Shown piece after piece: positions 5,871 through 12,673 of a DNA stretch of 13,707 nucleotides; within the stretch, counting starts at the first letter, position 1; each line of letters begins with the position of its first letter. The notes beneath the pieces were generated by a model that saw only the letters and a program-made list of their open reading frames with translations, made no database searches and was not told where the DNA came from. The stretch covers positions 1 to 13,707 of the forward strand of contig CAZNMF010000114.1 in NCBI GenBank assembly GCA_964573795.1. Direction: 5' to 3'. Source of the stretch: CAZNMF01 sp964573795. Lineage in GTDB: Bacteria; Acidobacteriota; Vicinamibacteria; Vicinamibacterales; SCN-69-37. Position numbers and translations under genes: made by a program.

Positions 5871-7160
5871 GTGCCCACCGCTGACGATCGCGACCGGACA
5901 ATGGATCGCCTGCTGCGCGCATCAGCACCGGATGTGCTGACGGAGGAGCTGAGCGGCTGCATCGACGCCGAGCAGCTGGCCGCGTGGGCCGACGGCGGAC
6001 TCGATGCCTCCGCCGCGCGCATCGTCGAGACGCATCTCGCGTCGTGCGCGTCGTGTCAGGCGATGGCCGCGGCGTTCGCGCGCGTCGCGCCGCCGGCGGC
6101 CGTACCGTCACGCGGCGCGTGGGCGTGGCGCTGGATCGTGCCGATCGCGGCGACGGCCGCAGCGGCGGGGCTGGCGATCTGGGTGCTCGCGCCCCGGCCT
6201 TCTGTCGAGCCTGCGGCGTCCGTCGAACGGACGATGGCGCAGAACGAGATCGCGCCGGTCACACCGCCGCCGGCTGCGCCCGCGCTCGAACCTGCCGCGC
6301 CCGCGGCCAGCATGCCGCCCGCGCGATCGATGGGAAAAGTAGTCGCGCCGACAGCGACACCGCGGAATCGCGACGCCTCGACATCGACACCGCCGCCAGC
6401 CGCGTCGTCGGGATCGCTGCGCCAGGACGTCGATCGTCCCGTGCGACAGAATGCCGCCGAGATCCGGCCCGAGCCGCCGCCTCCGATGCCGCCCGCCGCT
6501 GAGCTGCGGCAGGCCGATGCCGCCGGCCGCACTCTGCGGGCCGAGCCGCCACCGCGACCGGTCGCCGCGCCTGAGCCCGCCGCGACTCGGCCGCAGGAGA
6601 CGGTCGACGTCACGGCCACGGCGCCGCTGATCCAGGCGCAGAGCGGGGAACGCGGCTTCACGGTCTCGACGACTCAAGCCGAGAATTTGCCGATCACGCG
6701 CGGATCGGTCACGCGCCTGCCCGCCAATACGGCCGGCACCAGCGTCGTCGCCGAGTTCGCCGTTCCGAACGTCATGATGAACGGCGTCTCCGCGATCGAC
6801 GTCGGCGGCGCCATGGTCGATACGCGCGCGGCGGCGGCCGCCGCGGCGAGTCGCTGGCGCGTGCTCGCCAGCGGAGAGGTCCAGCGATCGGCGACGAACG
6901 ACGGCCCGTGGCAAGCCGTCACGATCGATCCTGCCGTCCACATCACGACCGGCGTCGCGCCGCTGCCGTCGGTCTGCTGGCTCATCGGCCGCAGCGGCGT
7001 CGTGCTGCGCACCAGCGACGCGCAACATTTTGCGCGCGTGCCATTTCCAGAGACGGTCGATCTCGTGCTGATCCACGCGACGAACGGCGCGTCCGCTACC
7101 GTCACCGCCGCCGACGGCCGCATGTGGACGACGACGGATGAAGGGAAGACGTGGCGATAG
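5871..7160 (+). CDS. Membrane anti-sigma factor with periplasmic TonB-receptor-like segment and Ycf48-like repeat
   Basis: A 429-residue protein, probably holding the upstream sigma factor inactive at the membrane. Order of parts: an N-terminal zinc-binding anti-sigma domain with C30 and THLASCASC (H55, C59, C62); one membrane helix at about 86-106; a Pro/Ala-rich linker (about 125-240); a stretch at 241-320 beginning PQETVDVTATAPLIQAQSGE and including ENLPITRG and VMMNGVSAIDVGG; and a C-terminal part (328-429) with two Ycf48/BNR-like blades, CWLIGRSGVVLRTSDA and AADGRMWTTTDEGKTW. The 241-320 stretch resembles the region between the carboxypeptidase-like domain and the plug of Oar-type TonB-dependent receptors (from memory). 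The topology puts the zinc domain in the cytoplasm and the rest in the periplasm. The anti-sigma role is inferred from the domain and operon. The ligand or trigger is unknown. Confidence 0.78.
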   Translation: MPTADDRDRTMDRLLRASAPDVLTEELSGCIDAEQLAAWADGGLDASAARIVETHLASCASCQAMAAAFARVAPPAAVPSRGAWAWRWIVPIAATAAAAGLAIWVLAPRPSVEPAASVERTMAQNEIAPVTPPPAAPALEPAAPAASMPPARSMGKVVAPTATPRNRDASTSTPPPAASSGSLRQDVDRPVRQNAAEIRPEPPPPMPPAAELRQADAAGRTLRAEPPPRPVAAPEPAATRPQETVDVTATAPLIQAQSGERGFTVSTTQAENLPITRGSVTRLPANTAGTSVVAEFAVPNVMMNGVSAIDVGGAMVDTRAAAAAAASRWRVLASGEVQRSATNDGPWQAVTIDPAVHITTGVAPLPSVCWLIGRSGVVLRTSDAQHFARVPFPETVDLVLIHATNGASATVTAADGRMWTTTDEGKTWR

Positions 7161-7188
7161 CTGGCTGCGGGCCACGGGCTACGGGCTA
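7161..7188. repeat. Four heptamers (CGGGCTA type) after the anti-sigma gene
   Basis: Immediately after the stop codon come CTGGCTG, CGGGCCA, CGGGCTA and CGGGCTA, four 7-base units in phase. The words differ from the AAG-type heptamers elsewhere, but the period is the same. Twelve bases later the period changes to eight. Confidence 0.55.
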
Positions 7189-7200
7189 CCGTGCTGACCA

Positions 7201-7280
7201 CCCGATGACTCGATAGCCAGATGTCCAGATGTCCCGATGTTCAGATGACCCGATAGCCCGATGACCCGATAGCTCGACGT
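7201..7280. repeat. Ten tandem octamers ending four bases before a start codon
   Basis: Exactly ten in-phase 8-base units fill these 80 bases: CCCGATGA, CTCGATAG, CCAGATGT, CCAGATGT, CCCGATGT, TCAGATGA, CCCGATAG, CCCGATGA, CCCGATAG, CTCGACGT. CCCC follows and then the ATG of the RNA methyltransferase at 7285. Any promoter or ribosome-binding signal of that gene must lie in the repeat or upstream of it; no Shine-Dalgarno is visible. Confidence 0.85.
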
Positions 7281-7284
7281 CCCC

Positions 7285-8394
7285 ATGATCCACTGTCGTC
7301 ACTTCTCCGTCTGCGGCGGCTGCAGTCTGCCCAACGTGCCGTACGCGGAGCAGTTGGCGCTCAAGCGTGCGCAGTTGTCGGGCCTGCTGAAGCTTGACGT
7401 CCCGCCGCTCGTCCCGTCGCCGCGCGACGAGCGATTCCGTCACAAAGTCGCGTTCGTCTTCGGCGCCGACGCGTCGGGGCGCCGCATCGTCATGGGGCAC
7501 TACGCGGCGCAGACGCGGACCATCGTGCCGATCGACGAATGTCCCGTCCACAGCGATCGCGGCAATCAACTTGCGTTCGGGCTGCGCGATGAGCTCGTCC
7601 GCGCGCGCGTGCCGCCGGCACTGCTGCGACACGTGCTCATCCGCACGACGGAGAGCGGCCGCGAGGCCGTCGTCATGCTCGTCGTCACGCGAAACGATCG
7701 GGTGCTGCGCGCGCCGGTACGCGCGTTTCTGTCACGGAAGAATCCGCCCGACGGCTTCTTCGTCAACGTCCACGATCGGCCGGGACCCGCGATGGTCGGA
7801 CGGGAGACGATCCGGATCGCGGGACGCGCGCACGCGCGTGAGGATGCGCTCGGCGCGTCGTTCCTGATCGGGCCGACGGCGTTCTTCCAGACGAACGTCG
7901 GCGCTGCGGGCGAAGTGCTGCGGATCGTGATGGACGAGGTCGCCAGCGCGAAGACCGTGCTGGATCTCTACAGCGGCAGCGGCTTGTTCACGGTGCCGAT
8001 GGCTGCGTCGGGGACGTCCGTCACCGCGGTCGAGGAACACCCGCAGGCCAGCGAAGACGCTGCGCGCAATCTGCGCTTGAACCGCGTGCCTGACGATCGC
8101 GTTCGTCTCATCCGCGCGCGTGTCGAGCATGCGTTGCCGCGACTATCGCGTGCGCACTTCGACGCGGTCGTCATCGATCCTCCGCGGCAAGGCTGCGCGG
8201 CTCCCGTGCTGCTCGCGATCGTGCAGGATCTGAAACCGCCGCGGTTGATCTACGTGTCCTGCAATCCGCAAATCCTCGCCGTCGACATCCCGCTCATCCG
8301 CCGCGCCGGCTACACGATCGCGCGCCTCCAGCCGATCGACATGTTCCCGCACACGGAGCACATCGAGACGGTCGTGACGTTCGATAGAGATTGA
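7285..8394 (+). CDS. RNA 5-methyluridine methyltransferase, RlmC/RlmD/TrmA family, with 4Fe-4S cluster
   Basis: Methylates C5 of a uridine in rRNA or tRNA with S-adenosylmethionine. It has 369 residues from the ATG at 7285. Four cysteines for an iron-sulfur cluster are spaced as in RlmD and RlmC: C4, C10, C13, C86. FFQTN (200-204) is the conserved Gln loop, VLDLYSGSGLF (225-235) the SAM motif, DPPRQG (298-303) the motif IV loop, and YVSCNP (323-328) holds nucleophile C326. HIETV near the end holds general base E361. There is no N-terminal TRAM domain: the protein begins with the Cys cluster, as RlmC does, and its length is close to RlmC (about 375) rather than RlmD (about 433). The exact target (U747, U1939 or another) cannot be assigned from this. 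Confidence 0.9.
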   Translation: MIHCRHFSVCGGCSLPNVPYAEQLALKRAQLSGLLKLDVPPLVPSPRDERFRHKVAFVFGADASGRRIVMGHYAAQTRTIVPIDECPVHSDRGNQLAFGLRDELVRARVPPALLRHVLIRTTESGREAVVMLVVTRNDRVLRAPVRAFLSRKNPPDGFFVNVHDRPGPAMVGRETIRIAGRAHAREDALGASFLIGPTAFFQTNVGAAGEVLRIVMDEVASAKTVLDLYSGSGLFTVPMAASGTSVTAVEEHPQASEDAARNLRLNRVPDDRVRLIRARVEHALPRLSRAHFDAVVIDPPRQGCAAPVLLAIVQDLKPPRLIYVSCNPQILAVDIPLIRRAGYTIARLQPIDMFPHTEHIETVVTFDRD

Positions 8395-8413
8395 GGGGCC
8401 GCCACAGGGGGCG
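8395..8413. repeat. 19-base repeat, copy 1, directly after the methyltransferase stop
   Basis: GGGGCCGCCACAGGGGGCG begins on the first base after the stop codon. A second copy with one mismatch lies at 13566-13584, nine bases after the stop of another methyltransferase gene. It may be part of a terminator hairpin or a small interspersed repeat. The rest of this gap (8414-8462) shows nothing further that I recognise. Confidence 0.55.
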
Positions 8414-8462
8414 AACCCTTTCCGGCCCGCTGCAAGTTTTCCCATCCCCTCCGTTCTAAGGA

Positions 8463-8500
8463 CAGCGCGCTTCGAAAGCGTGCTGACTCGGAAAGGAGTC
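8463..8500 (+). promoter_or_regulatory. Two stacked hairpins in the leader of the DUF4139 gene, the second covering its ribosome-binding site
   Basis: Hairpin 1 pairs CAGCGCGCTT (8463-8472) with AAGCGTGCTG (8476-8485): ten pairs, one of them G-U, with a 3-base loop. Hairpin 2 pairs GACTC (8485-8489) with GAGTC (8496-8500) and shares base 8485 with hairpin 1. The Shine-Dalgarno AAAGGAG (8492-8498) lies half in its loop and half in its stem, six bases before the ATG at 8505. The fold could restrict translation. Confidence 0.55.
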
Positions 8501-8504
8501 GGTC

Positions 8505-9977
8505 ATGTCCGCACGATCGTGGGTGGCGGCGGCTTTCGCGGCCGCTGGCGTGTGTCTTCTTCCATTCGGGCTGACGGCGAAGCCGTCGGCCGCCGGCGGC
8601 GCGGCAGCGCCGCAAGGCGCGTCGACGCTCGACGATCAAACCGATCTCGCCGTCACCGTCTACAACTCGAACATCGCGCTCGTCCGCGACGTCCGTCAAC
8701 TGCAACTGCCGCGCGGCACGTTCGATCTGCAGTTCGAGGACATCGCCGCGACGGTCAATCCGGCGACCGTGCACTTCCGATCGCTGACCGAGCCTTCGCG
8801 CGTGAGCGTGCTCGAGCAGAACTACGAGTACGACCTCCTCGAGCCCGACAAGCTGCTGCGCAAGTACGTCGGCCGCGACGTCACGCTGGTGCGGCGTCGC
8901 ACCGACAGTGGCGGCGTCACGCACGACGAGGACGTCACCGCGCGCCTGTTGAGCTTCAATACCGCGCCCGTCTGGCAGATCGGCGGCGAGATCGTCACGG
9001 GCCTGCAGGCCGATCACGTGCGCTTTCCGGAAGTGCCCGGCAACCTCCACGCGCGGCCGACGCTGATCTGGTCGCTCGAGAACACCGGTGGCAGCGCGCA
9101 TCGCGTCGAGGCGTCGTATCTCGCCAGCCAGCTCTCGTGGAACGCGGACTACGTCCTCACCGTCGCGCGCGACGACGCGAGCGCGGATCTCGACGGGTGG
9201 GTGACCGTGAAGAACGGCAGCGGCACGGCGTTCCGCCGCGCCACGCTGCAACTCGTCGCCGGCGATCTCAGCCGCGTGCGCCAGAACGTGATGATGGACG
9301 GCATCGGCGCGATCGCGGCCGAGCGTGCTGCGGCGGCGCCGAAGATGGCGCAGGAGTCGTTCTCCGAGTACCACCTCTACACCGTCGCGCGGAAGACGAC
9401 GATCGAGAACAGCGAGACGAAGCAGATCAGCATGCTGACCGGCACCGGCGTCCCGGTCCGCAAGCGCTACGTCGTCGACGGCCAGGCCTTCTACTACCGC
9501 AACGCGCAGCATCCAGGCTCGCCGATCACGGACGTCGTCCAGGTCTTCTACCAGTTCAAGAACGACGAGAAGAGCGGTCTCGGCATGCCGATGCCGGCCG
9601 GCACGGTGCGCGTCTACCAGGCGGACTCGCGCGGCGGCGCGCAGTTCGCGGGCGAGGATCGCATCGGCCACACGCCGAAGGACGAGACGCTGAATCTGAA
9701 GATCGGCAACGCGTTCGACGTCATCGCCGAGCGCAAGCAGACCGACTTCGAGCGCATCGCCAGCAACGTCTATGAGGTCGCGTACGAAGTCACGCTCCGC
9801 AATCACAAAGCGACGCCGATCACCGTCGAGGTGAACGAGCCGATCGGCGGCACGTGGCGCATCCTGCAGTCGACCCACGCATACACGAAGACCGACGCGT
9901 GGGCCGCGCAGTTCGAGCTGCCCGTGCCAGCCAACGGCACGACGACGCTGACGTATCGCGTGCGGGTGACGTACTGA
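8505..9977 (+). CDS. Exported DUF4139 domain protein
   Basis: A 490-residue protein of unknown function. The N-terminus is a signal peptide (about residues 1-33: SARSW, a hydrophobic Ala-rich core, then an Ala/Gly-rich cleavage region), so it acts in the periplasm or envelope. The mature part begins with a beta-rich region (VTVYNSNIALVRDVRQLQLP, about 50-69). It carries the recognisable DUF4139 core: LASQLSWNADYVLTV, DGWVTVKNGSG and ATLQLVAGD in the middle, and a C-terminal all-beta region ending PANGTTTLTYRVRVTY. The start is supported by AAAGGAG six bases upstream. Family members are usually described only as mucoidy-inhibitor or DUF4139 proteins. I see no catalytic motif. It is probably transcribed alone, being flanked by repeats on both sides. 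Confidence 0.85.
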   Translation: MSARSWVAAAFAAAGVCLLPFGLTAKPSAAGGAAAPQGASTLDDQTDLAVTVYNSNIALVRDVRQLQLPRGTFDLQFEDIAATVNPATVHFRSLTEPSRVSVLEQNYEYDLLEPDKLLRKYVGRDVTLVRRRTDSGGVTHDEDVTARLLSFNTAPVWQIGGEIVTGLQADHVRFPEVPGNLHARPTLIWSLENTGGSAHRVEASYLASQLSWNADYVLTVARDDASADLDGWVTVKNGSGTAFRRATLQLVAGDLSRVRQNVMMDGIGAIAAERAAAAPKMAQESFSEYHLYTVARKTTIENSETKQISMLTGTGVPVRKRYVVDGQAFYYRNAQHPGSPITDVVQVFYQFKNDEKSGLGMPMPAGTVRVYQADSRGGAQFAGEDRIGHTPKDETLNLKIGNAFDVIAERKQTDFERIASNVYEVAYEVTLRNHKATPITVEVNEPIGGTWRILQSTHAYTKTDAWAAQFELPVPANGTTTLTYRVRVTY

Positions 9978-10005
9978 ACACATTGGGGGACTCCTTGCTC
10001 TCGCC

Positions 10006-10062
10006 GGAGGGGCGGACCTTCAGGTCCGCCCGCTGCGGCCGAACCTGAAGGTTCGGCCCTCC
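10006..10062. repeat. Double-palindrome element (57 bases)
   Basis: Two perfect palindromes stand in tandem. The first pairs GGGCGGACC with GGTCCGCCC around TTCA (10010-10031). The second pairs GGCCGAACC with GGTTCGGCC around TGAA (10037-10058). The central ACCTTCAGGT and ACCTGAAGGT are reverse complements, and the ends are GGAGGG and CCCTCC. The whole element can therefore also fold as one long stem of about 26 positions with four imperfect ones. It lies 28 bases after the DUF4139 stop and is probably a multi-copy REP-like element or terminator. Confidence 0.8.
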
Positions 10063-10104
10063 AATCAGAATTGCGGGAGCCCGGTTTCGTGGACAGTGCC
10101 CGGC

Positions 10105-10545
10105 ATGCCGACTCTTGGGACTCAAGTCGCGCTGCTGTTCGTGCTCGCGCTGCCGATCGCGTGCGTGGCGTGGACGGTCACGCACGAGGAGGTCTTCCGC
10201 GAGCCCCGCGAGTACTGCGTCCGCCGCAGCAAGACGTGCCGTCACCTCCTGCAGCGGAAGTTCTTCTATCTCTTCACCTGCGAGTACTGCTTCAGCCACT
10301 ACGTGACGGCGCTCGCGCTGTTCATCACGCGCTATCAGCTCATCTACGCGGACTGGCGCGGCTACGTGCTCGCGGGCTTTGCGCTCGTGTGGATCGCCAA
10401 TGTCTACATGAGCCTGTTCGGCCGGCTGCGGCTGGACATCCGCGAAGAGCGGCTCGAGATCGAGATGCAGGAGTACGAGAACCGCGCCGTTACCAAGCCC
10501 GCGCGCGCGGGGTGGGAATCGGAAGACAAGCACAACGAAAAGTAG
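10105..10545 (+). CDS. Small Cys-containing membrane protein of unknown function
   Basis: 146 residues from the ATG at 10105; a GTG at 10096 in the same frame is an alternative, and neither has a clear Shine-Dalgarno. Hydrophobic segments lie near 7-25, 66-80 and 88-106. Between the first and second is a Cys- and Arg-rich loop with C38, C45 and TCEYC (C59, C62), followed by FSHYV. The TCxxC motif just before a membrane helix recalls DUF1360-type proteins, but I would not assign it. The C-terminal 40 residues are charged (REERLEIEMQEYENR) and probably cytoplasmic. The gene converges on the MFS transporter gene and ends a few bases before a heptamer array. Confidence 0.7.
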   Translation: MPTLGTQVALLFVLALPIACVAWTVTHEEVFREPREYCVRRSKTCRHLLQRKFFYLFTCEYCFSHYVTALALFITRYQLIYADWRGYVLAGFALVWIANVYMSLFGRLRLDIREERLEIEMQEYENRAVTKPARAGWESEDKHNEK

Positions 10546-10549
10546 ATTT

Positions 10550-10615
10550 TTCGAACTTCGAACTTCGAACTTTGAACTTCGCTCCTCGACAGGCTCAGGG
10601 CGACGCGAGCGAAGT
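10550..10615. repeat. Heptamer array and CTCGACAGGCTCAGGG element between converging genes
   Basis: Four in-phase units of TTCGAAC (the last TTTGAAC) occupy 10550-10577; read on the minus strand they are AAGTTCG words. ACTTCGCTC (10576-10584) then pairs perfectly with GAGCGAAGT (10607-10615) around a loop containing CTCGACAGGCTCAGGG. That core is one I recognise from intergenic repeats of many high-GC bacteria. The element fills the 82-base gap between two converging stop codons, so it may serve as a bidirectional terminator. Confidence 0.7.
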
Positions 10616-10627
10616 CGAACGTCGAAA

Positions 10628-11824
10628 TCACGCCTGCGCCAGCACCAGCCCAATCCCTGCCAGCGCCGACGCGAGCACGGCCCAGACGACGAGATGCGCG
10701 TGCTCGATGCATAGGCCGGCGACGACTGGCGCGACGATGGAGGCGAGGGAGGTCATCGATTGGGTGAGGCCGAGCACGACGCCCTGTTCGTGGCGGCCGG
10801 CCTGATGCGTGATCAGGCTCGTCAACGCCGGCCGCAGCACGCCGTTGCCGAACGACGCGATCGCGGACACGACGAGCAGCGCCGCGATCGAGCTCGAGAA
10901 GCCGAGTCCCAGATAACCAATCACGAGCGACGCGAAGCCCATCACGGCCAGCCGCGGCTCGCCGAACGTGCGGACGAGACGGCCGATCAACCCACCCTGA
11001 AGGATGATGCCGAGGAAGCCGACGAAGCCGAACACGTAGCCAATCTCGCGCGGGCCGAACGGATGGCCGTTCCAGACGAAGCGGCGCTCCGCGAACAGCG
11101 CGAAGCCCGAGATGAACGTCGAGAACGACAGCATGAAGCACAGGAACTGCAGCAGCCGCGCGCGCAGCACCGGCCGCGAGAAGTACTGCGCGTAGGTGCG
11201 CCAGTCGAGTGCCGCGCGCTTGTGCGCCAGCGACGTCGTCGGCTGGCCGCCCTGCAGGAGGACCGTCGTGCAGAGGACGCTCGTCGCCGACATGATCGCG
11301 GCGAGATAGATCGGCGCGGTCAGGCCGTAGCGCGCGGACAGGTAGCCGGTGATCGACGGGCCGACGAAGAAGCCGAGGCCGAACGCAATGCCGATCAGCC
11401 CGAACTTCCGTGCGCGATCCTCCGGCGGCGTGTGGTCGGCGATGTACGCCTGCGCGAGCGAGAGGTTGCCCGCCGTCGCGCCGTCGATGACGCGCGAGAG
11501 GTAGATCATCCACAGCGCCGACGCGCGCGCGAGCACGATGAAGCCGATGCACGTGCCGATCTGGCTGATGATCAGCATCGGCTTTCGGCCGACGTGGTCC
11601 GAGGCCAGGCCGATGAGCGGACCCGACACGAGCTGGCAGGCGGCGAAGACGGACACGAGCAGCGTCGCCTGGAGCGGCGTCGCGTGAAAGCTCTCTGCGT
11701 AGATCGCCAGCAGCGGAATGACGAGCGTCATCCCGAAGACGTCGACGAGGACGATCAGAAAGACGGGCAGGAGCGAGACCGGCGCGGACGCTTGGTCCGA
11801 AACGGCCTCGGGAGACGCGGACAT
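10628..11824 (-). CDS. MFS transporter, TetA/drug:H+ antiporter-like
   Basis: A 398-residue inner-membrane transporter with about 12 predicted helices. After a short N-terminal tail, helix 1 carries VLVDVFGMTLVIPLLAIYA (about 26-44). The MFS signature motif A, GLASDHVGRKPML, lies between helices 2 and 3 (about 72-84). A longer cytoplasmic loop near the middle (about 195-215) separates the two six-helix halves. The ATG at 11824 is chosen because it gives a normal N-terminus; the frame remains open far upstream through the neighbouring gene, where the sequence is not transporter-like. The substrate cannot be inferred. Export of a drug or metabolite by proton antiport is the family norm. It diverges from an unknown membrane protein across an octamer array. 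Confidence 0.9.
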   Translation of the reverse strand: MSASPEAVSDQASAPVSLLPVFLIVLVDVFGMTLVIPLLAIYAESFHATPLQATLLVSVFAACQLVSGPLIGLASDHVGRKPMLIISQIGTCIGFIVLARASALWMIYLSRVIDGATAGNLSLAQAYIADHTPPEDRARKFGLIGIAFGLGFFVGPSITGYLSARYGLTAPIYLAAIMSATSVLCTTVLLQGGQPTTSLAHKRAALDWRTYAQYFSRPVLRARLLQFLCFMLSFSTFISGFALFAERRFVWNGHPFGPREIGYVFGFVGFLGIILQGGLIGRLVRTFGEPRLAVMGFASLVIGYLGLGFSSSIAALLVVSAIASFGNGVLRPALTSLITHQAGRHEQGVVLGLTQSMTSLASIVAPVVAGLCIEHAHLVVWAVLASALAGIGLVLAQA

Positions 11825-11831
11825 CGTCCCT

Positions 11832-11837
11832 ATCGTA
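11832..11837 (-). promoter_or_regulatory. TACGAT, candidate -10 box for the MFS gene
   Basis: On the minus strand TACGAT lies seven bases before the ATG at 11824. The intervening AGGGACG could be a weak Shine-Dalgarno, but the spacing fits a leaderless transcript equally well. No -35 box is recognised, as that area is octamer repeat. Confidence 0.3.
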
Positions 11838-11853
11838 CCCGACGCTTCCGATT

Positions 11854-11893
11854 CCCCTCGTCCCCTCGTCCCTTGGTCCCTTCGTCCCCTGGT
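11854..11893. repeat. Five tandem octamers (CCCYNSGT) between divergent genes
   Basis: Five in-phase 8-base units: CCCCTCGT, CCCCTCGT, CCCTTGGT, CCCTTCGT, CCCCTGGT, followed by a partial CCCGACTA. The array occupies most of the 87-base gap between the MFS gene and the plus-strand membrane protein, so promoters of both must overlap or flank it. The words fit the same loose consensus (CCCNNNGT) as the ten-unit array near 7201. Confidence 0.8.
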
Positions 11894-11899
11894 CCCGAC

Positions 11900-11905
11900 T
11901 AGAAT
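11900..11905 (+). promoter_or_regulatory. TAGAAT, candidate -10 box for a leaderless transcript
   Basis: TAGAAT matches the -10 consensus at five of six positions. It is followed by six bases (CTTCCC) and then the GTG at 11912. There is no Shine-Dalgarno. The spacing is the same as for the sigma-factor gene at 4965-4977. Confidence 0.45.
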
Positions 11906-11911
11906 CTTCCC

Positions 11912-12658
11912 GTGCGTTCGATTCTCCCCCCGTCGTACAAGAAGCAGCACGGGCACGCGCAGGTGATCGAGCTGGCGGCCGATCGGCAGTTCCGCGCGTT
12001 CAACAAACCTCGCTACCGGCTGGCCCACTGGCCGATCTGGATCTACGTCTTTTTCATCGCACCGGGGCCGATCACGTTTCGTCTCTTCGCGCACGGTCCC
12101 GATCGCCAGATGTTGATCTGGCTCGCAATCGTGCTCGCCGGCACGGGCATCGCGGGTTGGCGCGGCCGGCTGCCGGGCGTCGAGCCGTCGCCGTACATCC
12201 TGCGCTTCGAGGAAGATCGCCCGAACCCGCTCTATCGTCGCGTCTGCTACACGCTGGCGTGGAGCGAAGCGATCACGTACGCGGTGCTCAACATCGCCGC
12301 GATGGTCGACGCGATCGTGCACGGCGCGTGGCGCATCGGCGCGATCTACAGTGCCGGCTACTTTCCGATCGCCGCGTCTATCTGGCTGCTCGGCGCCCTC
12401 GGCCAGTTGCCGCGCGTGAAGGCATCGACGAAAGGCGAGGGCCGCGAGCGCCGCTACTTCTACGGATCGGTGTGGGCCGTGTCGATCGCCCAGCCCGTGC
12501 TCTGGCTGATGTGGAAGACGCTGCCGCAGACGCGCTCCGCCGACACGATCAAGCTCGTCGTCTTCGTCGGCATCCTCGTCTACGTCGGCAACCTCGCCCG
12601 CCGCGGCTTCCTCCCGCGCACACGGCCGATTCTGCCGGGGGAATGGGCGATCGACTGA
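11912..12658 (+). CDS. Multi-pass membrane protein of unknown function
   Basis: 248 residues from the GTG at 11912. The N-terminal 35 residues are basic and soluble (SILPPSYKKQHGHAQ). Hydrophobic segments follow near 39-57, 66-83, 115-137, 143-163, 185-201 and 213-228, suggesting five or six membrane helices. Short loops include PGVEPSPYILRFEEDRPNPL (about 88-107) and a charged loop KASTKGEGRERR (170-181). The C-terminus is RRGFLPRTRPILPGEWAID. I recognise no family, catalytic motif or metal site. The gene stands alone: a probable leaderless promoter on its left and a strong hairpin of heptamers on its right. Composition and codon use look like the neighbours, so it is probably a resident gene. 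Confidence 0.72.
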   Translation: MRSILPPSYKKQHGHAQVIELAADRQFRAFNKPRYRLAHWPIWIYVFFIAPGPITFRLFAHGPDRQMLIWLAIVLAGTGIAGWRGRLPGVEPSPYILRFEEDRPNPLYRRVCYTLAWSEAITYAVLNIAAMVDAIVHGAWRIGAIYSAGYFPIAASIWLLGALGQLPRVKASTKGEGRERRYFYGSVWAVSIAQPVLWLMWKTLPQTRSADTIKLVVFVGILVYVGNLARRGFLPRTRPILPGEWAID

Positions 12659-12673
12659 GACAAGAACATTGAC

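Noticed and set aside
7201..7280. The octamer array as a CRISPR or iteron array
   Set aside because: Units are 8 bases with no spacers, and there are no cas or replication genes nearby.
8310..9983. A long minus-strand reading frame opposite the DUF4139 gene
   Set aside because: The translation is repetitive Arg/Asp/Val with no recognisable fold. The plus strand has a signal peptide, a Shine-Dalgarno and a known domain.
11825..12322. An N-terminal extension of the MFS gene across the neighbouring membrane protein
   Set aside because: The extension is charged and non-hydrophobic, overlaps another gene and crosses the octamer array. The ATG at 11824 gives a normal transporter length.
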